A DNA stretch of 64,000 nt, from contig CM068547.1 in the NCBI GenBank assembly GCA_035048495.1, forward strand, positions 32,558,502 through 32,622,501, in the 5' to 3' direction. The stretch's first letter is position 1, and the number at the start of each line of letters is the position of its first letter. Made by a program: the position numbers and the translations under genes. Source of the DNA: Euptelea pleiosperma (lineage: Eukaryota > Streptophyta > Magnoliopsida > Ranunculales > Eupteleaceae). The notes under the pieces were generated by a model that made no database searches, was not told where the DNA came from, and worked only from the letters and a program-made list of their open reading frames with translations. Shown here in pieces: positions 48,820 through 60,628 of the stretch.

Positions 48820-49390
48820 CAATTGATTTCAAATCCTTTCGTAAAAATGGTCTATGGAAATCATCTAAAAGCAGTTCATCGCCACTTCTCCTGATTCTTC
48901 AATTCTAGTTCCATTTGATCGGATACTTGGATGTAGTTTTATATCCTCTTGTATTAGCAAAGTAATGTGAAAATTTAGTATGTTTATCCCATTCAACCAT
49001 CTTATTCTTGATTCTAGATTCCAACTTATTGTCTTCATAAATCATCAATTCATGATTTCCTAGTATTCCTTCTTTGTAAACATGTTTTCAAATTTTCTTC
49101 TCTGGTCAGCGTCCAATCCTCCTTGCCTATAATCGCTTTACAAATATAAATTTTTGGCCCTTATAACTCCCAATCTCTTATTTTCACTTGTTTAGCGTCT
49201 CTTTAAGTAACTTTAGCTTCATCATGAATCTTAAACCAGCTCTGATCTTCCACCTAAAATGAGTCCAAATATCCTCTTACTACATGGAAATGAGAATTAA
49301 AACAAGAATCCCAATTACTATTACCTAGAAAAATGGGTTTGTGTTCTGACAACAGTCTAGTTCAAGCTTGCTGGAATTCCTCTAAATGTG
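48820..49390 (-). mobile_element. L1-type LINE fragment (endonuclease-RT linker), antisense
   Basis: Minus-strand reading from about 49390 gives SDHKPIFL, the end of an endonuclease domain, then GYLDSF-type text. An interrupted K-L-K-L-L-K-E linker follows, near AGLRFMMKLKLLKETLNKWK-like sequence. It is 5' to the RTE tail but belongs to a different LINE clade, so this is a separate insertion. Confidence 0.5.
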
Positions 49391-49399
49391 GGCTTTCTG

Positions 49400-50840
49400 A
49401 TCATTTGGCTTGAGGAAGTGGCCTAAACACTCATTAGGGGTCCTTGGGAATATTAATCCCACATGAAGTTCGGATACACAAGAGTGGCAGATGATTCATC
49501 TCTATCCTTCAACTCAGATAATCTCTCTATGTTAGTGGTAAACCAACAACCTCTTTCCAAGCAAGAGAAGCGATGAATGGTAAAACTGCCCTAGTAGGCA
49601 CAACTATGCCAAGACCTAGAAATAGAGTTCAGCCCAAGCTACAGCAGTTCCCTGAACCCCAAATTGTTAGGAAGACAGTCCAGAAACAACAATCCAAAAA
49701 AGTGAAAATTTGATTGAAACTAAGCTTCTCAACCTTATTCTACTACATATGCAGAATGAGTAAGATCTCCAAGACATCTGTAGGATCACCCTCGGCTTGA
49801 AGCACTGACCAATATGTACCCTAGAGAATGGCTGTACATCATCCTAGCCTCAATCATCCCTCTATCAATGCTATCTAGCTTCTAGTTTCGTTTATTGTAG
49901 CATCACCACAACAGCTGCACGATTCTTGATGAAATCTAATCCATTTAGAGGATGGTGAACGCAAGGTGTTTGTTCCAGAGAAATGCATCTAGGGAATTAC
50001 TTACACCAGTCTATGACTCTATTCATTTGGGCAGGCACTCACATGTGTTTCTTTTTCCAGGTCTCCTTGCTTTGATGAAGCTTTTATGGTACATAAAATA
50101 TTAATTTATGCAGTATTGCATATGTATTTGGGTCTAAATATTTAGGGCATGCATGTTAACACAACCAAACTATACAAAGACCAAGGTTTTCCATCAAAGA
50201 CCAGACGAGATGCATCTTTCAAACATTATAAGTCCTTGTTGAATAGGTTTGTTAAATAAGATGGATGTATGTAGTAATCCAGGCATTTGCCAAGATTGAC
50301 TTGATTATGATGATTTGATTTACAACCAGTGAGTATTTACAAAGGAAAAAAGGTGAAACTGCCAACCATAAACTCAAGAGGCCCAAATTTTAAAATCTTA
50401 ACACCATGTTAAGATTTAGCAGAATATAAACTGCCAAGCTAGGCATATTTAACAAATGATTATTACAATGGAGATAATTCAGAAAAAAAACTATAACGAA
50501 ACAGTTAAATGTTATAGTTCTCCAAACCTTTGAAAAAGAAAGTATACCACCCCTTGGCCATTGACTTGTAAAGTCAAAGGATAAAGGAACTCGTGAAGGC
50601 ACAACAGGGAGAAACAATTTACACTGGATGTAAAGTAGTATTTACTTTTGAATAGATTAAAAACCGGGATTGATTTCAGAGAAGTCAGAGGAATCTACAA
50701 CGGCTCCTTTGGTTATGACTGCATACCATCTTTACAAACTGTTTTCTTGAAATGTCTCTAAGATACAACGAGAACCACATCTAAAAAGGAAAACACGTGA
50801 GTCCTATAAGTGGACAAATGAAATATGGAACTGCCAACTT
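49400..50840. other. Intergenic, downstream of BPC
   Basis: Mixed-composition DNA with no conserved domain in any frame. The segment near 50640-50849 is probably BPC 3' untranslated region. Confidence 0.4.
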
Positions 50841-50849
50841 TTAATATCT

Positions 50850-51701
50850 TTACTTTATTGTAACAAACTTATTAGTACCGTGTTTAGCCCAATGGTTCTT
50901 CAAGTCAACCGCATTAGAGAGGTCATGACCTTCTGCTGCCAATCTCTGTAGAAGCTTTCCATATGCTCCGATACTCATTTTTCTCCCAGCCATGCGTGCT
51001 CCAGGCCTTGAGGAACTCATGGGCAGAGGGTATTCAGATATGCTCGTGGTACAACAGGAAGATTGCCATCCACCAGCACCCCATCTGTAGCACTGCCGAG
51101 AGATACCGGTACACGAGCAAACCGGAGAAGGTATCTGGGAAAAGTCTAATGTGGCTCCGTCTATAATAATATCTGGATTCTTCTTCTCACGTTTTGCAGT
51201 GGACATAGAATTTTCTTTTCTCTTTGTAGAGATAGTGGGATTCTTTTTGGGTTGCTTTGGCCTCAAAGCCTTAGAGGCAACACGATTAGACTTCTTTGTA
51301 GAAGGTTGCTGTTTTCTAATCTTTGTGGTTTTAGTCCCGAACTCACCATTCTGTCCCGGCCCAGCTGTTGGCATACCCATACTTGTGGGAACAACGGGGA
51401 GTCCTGTTTCTGTGTTTATTTGAGTAGCTTGCAGTGGATTTGGACTGTTTGTGGCAGGTAGGAAGCTTCTCTGATGAACCCAATAGTGGCTGTTGAACTC
51501 CATAGAAGATGCTTCTGCCTCAGTTTGAGGAATCATAGAATTTCTATTGGGAAATGTGCCCATCTTCAAAAAAGCAGTTTGGTGTTCATTAGTACCACTG
51601 GGAACCGGGATACCCGACACGGGTTTTAGCACTGCATCTACACCAACTGTCTGCTCCGAGAAATGCCAATTCCTAATACCCAGTCCACCTTTCTCATCCA
51701 T
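50850..51701 (-). CDS. BPC: BASIC PENTACYSTEINE (BBR/BPC) GAGA-binding transcription factor, class I
   Basis: BPC proteins are plant nuclear factors that bind (GA)n/(CT)n DNA and regulate homeotic and other developmental genes. This single coding exon gives 283 residues, typical of class I (BPC1-3). The N-terminal class I block is LGIRNWHFSEQ near residue 7, with HYWVHQRSF near 72. A basic, probably nuclear-localising stretch covers residues about 126-175 (KIRKQQPSTKKSNR, RPKQPKKNP, TAKREKKNP). The C-terminal DNA-binding domain has five Cys (VCSCTG, RQCYRWG, SSCCTT), then RPGARMAGRKMS, GAYGKLLQRLAAEGHDLS and KHGTNKFVTIK. The start ATG at 51701 opens the conserved MDEKG-type N-terminus. The leader or upstream intron (51702-53160) holds an array of repeated upstream ATGs and GA/CT tracts, suggesting translational control and self-regulation. 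Confidence 0.95.
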   Translation of the reverse strand: MDEKGGLGIRNWHFSEQTVGVDAVLKPVSGIPVPSGTNEHQTAFLKMGTFPNRNSMIPQTEAEASSMEFNSHYWVHQRSFLPATNSPNPLQATQINTETGLPVVPTSMGMPTAGPGQNGEFGTKTTKIRKQQPSTKKSNRVASKALRPKQPKKNPTISTKRKENSMSTAKREKKNPDIIIDGATLDFSQIPSPVCSCTGISRQCYRWGAGGWQSSCCTTSISEYPLPMSSSRPGARMAGRKMSIGAYGKLLQRLAAEGHDLSNAVDLKNHWAKHGTNKFVTIK

Positions 51702-52238
51702 GTGAGCCGAGACACAAACAAATCCTCAAAGGGATTTCTTTCTCGGCAGAACAGATTAAACCCACATAGTGGAAAAAAACTGTATTTGACATTAAGCAAT
51801 CACAAACCAGCATCAGAAAGCATATTTACAAACTAATAGTAAGCAAAACATTAGTGAACATCACATCTGAAACAGGACCAGATCGAGTAATATCACCACA
51901 ATCAGACTGAAAATCCAAATTTGACCCTAAACCAGTAACAAAGCACACAGGAATGATCAAAACCTTTTCACACACAGGGTAAAGAAGGAATCATGACCAG
52001 AAAACATACCAAGTTCTAAAACTGAAACCATCACAACTGCTACAGAGGATTTAAAATCCCACTTTGAAACCGCTTAAAAACAGCAGATATGACAGTTCGT
52101 TCATGGACTTCACAACAAAACCATGAAACTGCAGTGGAAATGCAAAACCCACACAATATTGGTAGGGTAATGGATTTAAACCAGAAAAAAAAACTCAGAA
52201 TTTCACCAGGAGAAAATACATAATAACTTGAAACTCAG

Positions 52239-52850
52239 CTAAAACCCTGAAAATAAAAGAAGAAACACTAAATCAACCTGAAATACCATCTGGGTCATGG
52301 CTGAACCCACCAAGACCTCAAAATTGAACCACATACTTCAACAAAACACAGAAAAACGAGACCAAAAGGAAGGACCACCCATCAAGGAAAGAATAATGAA
52401 AACCCATCAGAAACTCACCCAAAACACTGAAATTCAAAGCAAAATCAGTATTTCAACCTGAAATATCATCTGGGTCATGGACTGCCAACCAAAACCTCCA
52501 AATTTCACGAGAACCAAAACTAGACCAAAGAAAGGACACCAATAAAAGGGAAAAAAAACCCATGTTAGAAATTAACTCAAAACCCTGAGAATCAAAGCAG
52601 AAACACTAAATGAACCAGAAATACCATCTGGGTCATGGATTAAACCAACCAGAACCACAAAATTCCCACGAAGAACTACATGTTACCATGAACAACAACC
52701 AAAACTATACCAAAGAAAGAACACCTATCAAGGAAAAAAAAAAAAAATCAACCATGTTAGAACCAGCCAAAATCCTGAAAATCAAAGCAGAAACACTAAA
52801 TCAACCTAACATACCATCTGGGTCATGGATTTAACTAACCAAAACCTCAA
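52239..52850 (-). repeat. Tandem leader repeats with recurring short upstream reading frames (BPC)
   Basis: Four imperfect units spaced 158-190 bp share, on the minus strand, CCATGACCCAGATGGTATTT, a pyrimidine-rich part, then TTTTCAGGG. Each has an ATG that opens a short frame: 52298-52239 (19 residues), 52478-52434 (14), 52636-52592 (14) and 52826-52806 (6). Three begin MTQM(V/I)F(Q/L)V and end in L-rich text. The units may instead be repeated splice-acceptor segments of a leader intron. Position upstream of BPC on the same strand makes transcription likely. Confidence 0.8.
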
Positions 52851-52962
52851 AATTTAAAAGCAGAACCACACAATTGCATAAAAAAAACAACCAAACAAGT
52901 ACAACCATCAGTGAAAAAAAAAAACAAATTAAGCATCAGAAAAACAAAAAAAAATTTATACA

Positions 52963-52967
<5 letters not shown>

Positions 52968-52994
<27 letters not shown>
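52968..52994. repeat. (GA)13 tract upstream of BPC
   Basis: A perfect AG run, read as (CT)n in BPC sense orientation. It is a potential binding site for BPC proteins themselves. Confidence 0.9.
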
Positions 52995-52999
<5 letters not shown>

Positions 53000-53233
53000 A
53001 AGAGTAAAAAAAGATCTTCTAAGAAGGTGCTCTTGTTGTTCTACTCTTCTTTAATGGAAGACTTTTGTTAAATTTTCCCATTTATTTATTTTTACTTTTT
53101 TTTTTTCTCTATGTTGGGTGTGAGAGTAGATTTCGAGTAAAAGTTTGCTGTTCTTTGTATTCCAAGCAGAGGTCTACTCGTACTCGTTGGTGTGTACTTT
53201 TTCCTGAATTGCCATAGTAGTCCAGAACAAATA

Positions 53234-53257
53234 CTCTCTCTCTCTCTCTCTCTCTCT
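53234..53257. repeat. (CT)12 tract upstream of BPC
   Basis: A perfect CT run, read as (GA)n in BPC sense orientation, probably in the promoter or early leader. Confidence 0.9.
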
Positions 53258-53439
53258 GCACAGACAGGGAAGAGAAGAGATGTTCACGTTGTCAGGGTTT
53301 TGTACATTTGGCAGCTGATGTGGTTGCATGAACAAGAGTAAATTTTTTGTGTGGTCCTTTTTTCTATGTGGAGCTGTGGAGTGCGAAAAAATGCACCACG
53401 TGGCAGTTTTTGGGATCACTTGCACACAAGGATGAAAGT

Positions 53440-53600
53440 CTCGAGATCGTCGGCTGGATCGGTCGGCTCTGATCGGACCATGATCGGACCATCTCGTCCG
53501 AGACAAAGTGGAAATCTTTTCCGTCGAGACAGAGCCTGGTTTGGATCGGATCGGTGGGCTTCGATCCCGACTGGGATCCGCCGAGACTTTGAACCATGCG
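53440..53600. repeat. GATCGG-rich foldback-like repeat
   Basis: It begins AAAGTCTCGAGATCGTCGGC and ends CCGCCGAGACTTTGAACC, so the ends are inverted. The body repeats GGATCGG, GATCGGACC and TCCG. The ending matches that of the GGTTTCGG repeats at 20950-21135 and 36530-36640. Open frames of 65-143 codons here are products of the low-complexity sequence. Confidence 0.5.
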
Positions 53601-53611
53601 TACACATAAAT

Positions 53612-53712
53612 GAATGGCCCACCACTTAATGGATCTACATACCAACAATCATAATCATCCTATCTGTTGGATTTGAATTTTTCTTGGTGTGTAGTTCCAT
53701 TAAGTGGTGGGC
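53612..53712. repeat. Small inverted repeat
   Basis: GCCCACCACTTAATGGA near 53617 is mirrored by TCCATTAAGTGGTGGGC near 53696. The pair resembles the terminal part of FB-type elements with a very short centre. Confidence 0.6.
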
Positions 53713-53798
53713 TAATCTCCATGGAAAAATCTATGATGCAGAGTAACAAAATTTTGATGAAGTCCCTCAAATTGTTATGTAGGACACTTTTTGGGGCC

Positions 53799-54035
53799 CA
53801 CTAGCCCCTTTAATGTTTGGTCCACACCTTGGTGGACCTATACACCAAAATCAGTGTGATTGGTGATTTCTAGCCATTGAATTTAGGCACTTCTTTTTTT
53901 ATCATAGGCTTGGAACCAACCTATAGGTTTGTTCACGAAGGAAAAGTGTTGGAATCCTACAGCTAGAAATCACCAATCATGCTGATTTTTTTGGTGTGTA
54001 GGTCCATCAAGTGTGGGTCAAACATTTAGGGGGCA
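53799..54035. repeat. FB-type foldback, second subfamily
   Basis: GGTGGACCTATACACCAAAA and TGATTGGTGATTTCTAGCC at left mirror GCTAGAAATCACCAATCA and GGTGTGTAGGTCCATC at right. It has the same design as FB but a different sequence at many positions. Confidence 0.6.
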
Positions 54036-54224
54036 TTGAGACTAAAAAGTACCACGAGCATGATTTAAAATATGTTTCGGATGAATGTCTCACTCAAGTG
54101 GAAAATTGAGACTAACTCCAAAGCGAAATGAAACATTCTCGAGATATTAAAAAAATGGCGAAATATTCCGAAACATTCCCAAAATCATATTATTTTCTTT
54201 TCTATTTTTTCCTAAGGGTCAGGC

Positions 54225-54570
54225 TCCGATAGGATTCTGTACAAGACACAATATATGCCATGTGGCACACTCTAGGTGGACTCTGACCATATGGATGTTT
54301 GGCCAATCCCTAGGTGGACCTACAAACCAAAATTCTGCCTGATTAGTGATTTCTAGACGTTGGATTAGACTTATTTTCATGGGTAGATCTCAACTGTGGG
54401 AATGCTAGCAGTATTTGAGGTACAAAGATCCAATGCCTAGAAATCACTAATCATGCTGAATTTTGGTTTGTAGGTCCACTTAGGGATTGGCCAAACATCC
54501 ATACGGTCAGAGTGCTCTAAGAGTGTGCCATGTGGCACATATTTGTATCATGTACAAAATCTTGTCATTA
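54225..54570. repeat. FB-family foldback
   Basis: The outer ends ATTCTGTACAAGACACAATA and TGTATCATGTACAAAATC are inverted. The arms carry ACTCTGACCATATGGATGTT and ACATCCATACGGTCAGAGT. Both GCCATGTGGCAC palindromes are present. Confidence 0.7.
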
Positions 54571-54989
54571 TAGGGCTGTCAACGGAGCCCCATCATTTTT
54601 CTAAATGTATCGGATTGTTTCATAATGTCTTGGTTTATTTTGCTGAGACACACCGAGACATTACGAAATGAAATAAATTCTGAAATGTTTCTTACGTAAC
54701 ATTACAGAATTTTAAACTATAATTCGAGGCAATTTGAGAGACTTCTACATCAAAATTTTGATATAGAATTTTGAATCGAAGAACGACTCAATCTTTGTGG
54801 GTCAATGGTCCCGAAAGACTGCCAAATGGCACATTTTTATGCGATCCATAGTAAAATGGTTCACATAAAAATTGTCTAAAGGAAAATCCTAGCCTACGGT
54901 TGTGGGGTTCTTCTTCTATCGGACACAATACCTAGAAAACACCCCTATCCATGTTAAACCCCATGAGAAGAAAAAAAAAAGTAATCTAA

Positions 54990-55473
54990 GTGCCTGTTTG
55001 GTGCGTGAGAAAAAGAGTTCCAACGGCGAATATTTAACCTGACGAATATTATCTTGGTTAAATATTTGTGCATATCAATATTTAGCAACATTAGTTAGCT
55101 TAGTTCATTTTTTTTTAATTTGTGTGGGTCCCACAAACAAAGTAAGTCAAATATGGGTTAGGTGAGTGTGGGACGCACATATTAAACCACAAGATCCAAA
55201 TGGTTTCATTTTTTTTTTAATCTTTTTATATATTAAAAAGCTCATTTTTATTGAAAATAATAATTTCTCCGCGGGAAAATAAAATTTTTCCACCAAGGCT
55301 TATTTGGTGTGAAAATATTTAGTGGGGGATCAAATATTTTCCCGCCGTGGTGAACAAATTTGTGGGCCCAGCTAAATAGTTGGTGGGAAAATGCTTGCCA
55401 AACACGCCCGGGCAAATATTAAAGCATACAAATATTTTATTTTCCTACCACGGTGGCCTACCAAACAAACCCT
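54990..55473. mobile_element. hAT-like MITE
   Basis: The left end GTGCCTGTTTGGTGCG and right end CTACCAAACAAACCCTA are inverted. The interior contains AATATTT-rich inverted segments (AAATATTTAGTGGG, AATATTTTCCCGCC) and encodes nothing. Confidence 0.5.
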
Positions 55474-55689
55474 AAGAATGAATTAGAAGAACTTAAGAAG
55501 TAGGAAATGCTCTACATGATTTCTCACCTCATCCTCTTTCAATTTTATCCCAATAGTCCTTTAACACGAGGCAAAATAGAAGAAGCAGATTTTTAATGCC
55601 TCTTCCTTGGGGGGGGCTACCCCTTAAGAAATTAGCTATATTTACATTACCCCCTTATATTTTCATTCTTTAGGTCTTTGACTGTCATT

Positions 55690-56036
55690 AAAAGCCACGT
55701 GGCATACTCTTAGTGGACGATGACCGTATGGATGTTTGGTCAATCACTAGGTGGACCTACAACCAAAAATGAACCTGATCAGTGATTTCTAAGCGTTGGA
55801 TTGAAGTTATTTTCATAGGTTGATTTTAATTGTAAGAATTTGAGCATTATTGAGTGTTATTTGGGTGCAAAGATCCAAAGGTTGTAAATCACTAATCAGG
55901 CTGAATTTTGGTTTGCAGGTCCACTTAGTGATTAGCCAAACATCAATACGGTCAGAACCCTCTAAGAGTATGCCTCGTGGCTTATATTGTGGGCTGTGAT
56001 CGGCTTCGCTCACACCTAGGTATGAGGGAAGGTTTA
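55690..56036. repeat. FB-family foldback
   Basis: The left arm starts AAAGCCACGTGGCATACTC. The right arm ends GGCTTCGCTCACACC..GGTTTACTCC, matching the reference terminus GGTTTACTC. The left terminus is missing. Confidence 0.7.
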
Positions 56037-56262
56037 CTCCAAATCCATTTGTAGTATTTACTCCGAATGTACCTTCTCCAAATGTAAAGGTGACACATAC
56101 AACCCATAATATTTGCTTTTATGAGTAAAACTTATATGACCACCAGCGGTCATATAAGTCCTGACTGCCAATAATATGAGCCACGTGGTACATTGTTTTA
56201 TGTCATTTTAGAACAATGGGCATCTGGGTATTTTTCTTTCCGTTTAATAAATATATCTATTA

Positions 56263-58134
56263 TCTATACTAAAGCTCGAACCTGATGAGGTGGCACTCTT
56301 TCCAACTTTTTTTCCACCATTTTTTTCAAAAGTACCCCTTGTTTTCAATACAATTCTCTTCCAAAACGTCTCTAACTCTCTCTTAATTTCATTTATTACT
56401 TCGTTTTGTTTTTCATAACCATTACAATTCCTAAAATCTATGCAATAAATATTTCTTAAATTGTTATTTCTTCTTCTTTTACATTGTTTCATTCCTAATC
56501 TTACAATAAATATTCCTAAAATGTCTCATCTTTTTAAAATCTATACTAAAACTTGAACCTGATGAGGTGGCGCTCTCTCTAGCTTTTTTCCACCTTTTTT
56601 TTTCTTCTAAAAGTACTCATGTTTTTAATACACTTCTCTCCCAAAACGTCTCTCACTCTCTCTATCTCCTTCATTTATTTCTTCGTTTGATTTTTCATAA
56701 CCGTTACAATTTTTAAAATCTCTGCAATAAATATTTCTTAAATTCCTAATGTTTCTTTACTCTTATACATTGTCTCATCTTTTTAAAACGTTTCTCATTT
56801 TCCAAAATATTTTTGTCATTGTGTTCCCCTCACTCTCCTCTAATCTTTTTAATAAATATTTCTAAAATTTCTCCTCTTTCTTAAATGGTTCATCATTTTC
56901 TTACAACGATTCTTATTTTAAAAATATTTTTGTAATTATTGCAGAAAATGGAAGATTCAATTGATTTTGCACGAGAGAGGGAGAAACCATTGCAGCCACC
57001 AAATGTTAGTTTCAGATTCAAGAAGGTTAGTTGATAAATACTAATTATGTTTCTTTCTTGTTTTAAGGTTTTGGCATCCTCATGTTCGTTGTGCTGAAGA
57101 TTCGGTGTCCTTAGGTATTAATCACGTTCTAGCGTTTTTGGATTAAAAAGATAATCGAATTAGGGAAAATGTCAAGAAAAAATACAGTGATGATAAATAA
57201 AGAAATATTGTTGAAATTGCTCTGCACTCCATTCTCTTTCTTTTCACAAAATTCTAGCAAAAACCTTTGTGAAATTATATTTGTTTGAGTTTTTTTTTTT
57301 TTTTGGTAGTGGATGCTTTTGTCTCAATTTCTTTATGTTTTTTCATAATTTTTCTAAAAAATTATTATTTTTATTTTCACCATCAGAATTGGAAGGAAAT
57401 AAGTAAGGAATTAGAAGAAAAAATACTATTTTTATTTACGCAATCAGAATTGAAAGAGAAGTAGAGGAGTTGAAAGCAAGGGAGTCAACGAAGATTTTTT
57501 TTTATGGGTTAAATATTATAATTCATCTGAGAATTGCATATGTTTTGTTCATTGCATAAATATGAATTGTGATGGACCTCGATGTTAAAAAAATTTGTAT
57601 TTATCATTTTTTTAACTGATGATTCAGCTTAACTTTAATGATTTTGCTCCTAGTAATCAATTTTTCTTTCAAAAAAATATTTTTATGGAATGCATTTCTT
57701 TTCATTTGTAAAAACTTAATTTTTTTACAAGCGAAATCAATGTTTCTTTAGAAAAAAAAGATTTAGAGTTTCAATATTTTTTTAATATATTTAAAGAACT
57801 CAATTTTTAACATTTAAATATTTGGCCTAACCTTAGGTGAACTTATAGACCAAAAATTAGTCTAATTAGTTATTTATATATGTTGTGTTGGAGTTGTTTT
57901 AATTTGATGGTCATGTAATATATGAGGATATCATAGTGTACCTAATTTACAACATATTTATTTATGTTATTTGGTTTGTTTTATTTTTGTTTTCTTTTTA
58001 ATGTTTGTGTGTTCTTAAAAATATATTGTCTCATCCGATTAACACAATCTATAATTGTACGTGCCAAAAAAAAATTATTCATCTATTTTATTTTTATACT
58101 GTGCCCATGCTAAGCACGGGCTATTGATTTCTAA
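56263..58134 (+). mobile_element. Helitron-like element, non-autonomous
   Basis: The 5' end is TCTATACTAAAGCTCGAACC preceded by A (56262). The 3' end has a hairpin, GCCCATGC-TAA-GCACGGGC (58103-58121), followed 10 nt later by CTAA (58131-58134) and then T. These are the Helitron rules: TC start, hairpin, CTRR end, insertion between A and T. A second copy of the 5' end at 56540 (TCTATACTAAAACTTGAACC) shows a nested insertion or a duplicated head. No Rep/helicase frame is seen. A splice-flanked open segment at 56945-57026 could be a captured exon. Confidence 0.65.
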
Positions 58135-58137
58135 TTG

Positions 58138-58366
58138 ATAATTAAAGTTGGAACCAAAACCGAACCGATAAGAATTGGAACCGAAATATAAATATAGTAT
58201 TAAAATTGTAATAATATCATGATTTGAATCAATAATACCAAGAACCGAAACCGATCAAATCAAATAACCGATTCCATATCCATCATTTTGAGACCGGAAC
58301 CAATAAGTATCGACAATATCGGTTCTGGTTCTAGGTACCTTATGAACCGATCTGTTGACACCCCTA
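58138..58366. mobile_element. Truncated hAT-like MITE of the GGTTCC family
   Basis: It ends with TTGACACCCCTA (58355-58366), the same terminus as the element at 1683-2109. The body has GGAACC, ACCGAACCGATAAG and GGTTCTGGTTCTAGG repeats. The left end is missing where the Helitron ends. Confidence 0.7.
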
Positions 58367-58886
58367 GAAGAGGGAAAAACTAGAAAATGGGAGCAATGTT
58401 TAAAAGACGGTATAACGGACTAGGGGTGTTATCGTTAAACCCATTAAACGAATTCTAATGAATGGGCAAAAAAAGAAAAAATGGAAAAAAAAATGGAATT
58501 TAACGGAAAAATATGACGTTGAAATTCAAAATTTGATTTTCGAATTTTCAGAAATGAAAAAAAAAATATAAAATAACGGACAATGACAAAAATAACGGCC
58601 TTTTTACGCAAAATTTTAAATGGTTCTTAACGTAACGTGCTATTCTAGATATGCTTGAACAATAAATAATCAAGAAGATCTGATTATGTACCTTTTCGCT
58701 TTCCAAATAAACTACAAAGAACTCACTGTATATCTGTAAAATTGAAAAAACATAGAAAGCAGGGATGATGCGCAGACCAGGTTGCTCTCTTTAAGGCGTT
58801 TCACGACTCTGCCGGAAAAATCCATATGCAGTAGTGCTCTGATGTGATGCCCCCAAGATACAACAGTCCATTCTCACAATCACTGT

Positions 58887-60628
58887 TGTAATGCCCTGAA
58901 CTTTTGTCCAGGGGTATTAGAGTAATTCATATTTAGTAGGGTATTTTCGATAAATAATAAAATCAAAATAATTAATATATTTAAGTTACACAATAATTGC
59001 CATAATTAAAAATTTTCATAACTTTTAGTCTTTTGGAAATAATTAAAATATTTTTCTAATCAAAGACTTGAACTTTAAAAATAAAGAAACCATTTAAATA
59101 AATTACCAATGATAATTAATTACACACATAAATAAATAAAGACTTATCATTTTCTTTTGAGTAACTATTAAAAATAGAAGAATCTCTCAAAAACTTATAC
59201 ATTTTCATTTTTTCACCATTAGAGAGTTCTCCATTATAAATTGTTGAGAGCTTTGAGAGCCGAAGAAATACCATAACGTCTCACCATTTGAGACTGTTCC
59301 TTGAAACAAAAGTAATTATACTTTCAAGATGTTCGACATACTCAAATTCTGGCTTCATCCAACGAGATCGGTAAAAACACACGCGTCTACTTTTTCACTA
59401 TTGGTTCAAGTTCGATTGAAGATCAATTGACAAGGTAGGTACACCTACATATTTTAATAGATAATCTCATTTATTTTACTTTATTAATCATGTTATATAC
59501 ATGTGCTTAATTGATAATGTTGTGGATATTATTGTGCTACAGATTTAATCGGATCGGCCGGTGTGCCAAAAAAAAATGGTTGTAGATAATGATTTTTTAT
59601 AATATTAAAGTGTTAGTTCGGGTATGATCCTAATGGATACCCGCGGAAATAAAAATTAAGAAGAACTTGGAGCCTTAGGGTGAAAGACCCTAAACTCCTA
59701 CAGAATAGTTTTTTGGCTACGGCGTGAAAAGGAGAAGGAGACCTAAGATTGAATTGTAGTTATAAGCGTATGAATATGCAATATTATCTGTTATGCATTG
59801 AATATACCATAATTTTTTTGTTAGAATATGCGATATTATCTGTGATATATATACAGTGTACAGTGGATTATCTACTGGGCTTTGACTAATGGTATTTACC
59901 AAATATTTCAAACTTAATTGAGGATGATGTGAATTTCGGAGTTGATGCACTTTATGAGGGCAATAGCATGGGAAGATCGGATGAAAAATTGAGAATGTCA
60001 ATGAGATTGATGCGGGACTTTGGATATTTGTCATTTTTATCATTTTTATAAGTTTAATTGTTAAAAACTCGCTTTGTCTATTAATTAAAACTTCTTTTAA
60101 TTTTTTAGAATCATGTAGACGATAAATATTTGAATTCCTAGACTCTTTGATTTAACCCTTTAAATATATGACCATGAATCCTAAACAAATACATTAATTT
60201 TTATGGATATGTGGTACTTACAATTATTTTACGTATTACCCGGGTATCGTTATCATTATGGCAGATTTCTAATTCAAACTGTTAAAATAAAATAGTAGAT
60301 GATATTTTTGGGTAAAGTGCATTCACAAAATATGCTTAAAATGATTTTTAACAATAGAGAATTAATAAGATAAATTTTTATTGAAAGTATGTTTTTTAGA
60401 AAATTTTACGTATATCCGTTAAAATTCTGAAAATTTAATTCAAAAAGCCTATCAAATAGAAGTTTAAGTCAAAACATCTTTACAAAAAATTTTTATTTTG
60501 ATCTATTATGAATTATAGTCATTTTTAAAAATTATTTCGAAGCATTTTATTTTTTATTTTTATCACACCCTGGATCTTGGGTAAACAAGTCATTTTTCAG
60601 GCATTCGGGTCGAATCCGGGGCGTAACA
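58887..60628. mobile_element. Solo LTR, 1.7 kb, with 5-bp target duplication
   Basis: It starts TGTAATGCCCTGAAC and ends GGGGCGTAACA. The flanks are both ACTGT (58882-58886 and 60629-60633). No primer site, polypurine tract or internal coding region remains, as expected after LTR-LTR recombination. The large size and CCC/GGGGCGTAACA border suggest a Gypsy-type element. A TATAAATT word at 59236 may be the LTR promoter. Confidence 0.65.

Noticed and set aside
53174..53648. Overlapping open frames of 67-143 codons on both strands
   Set aside because: All run through the GATCGG low-complexity repeat and the CT tract. None has a recognisable domain or splice context.
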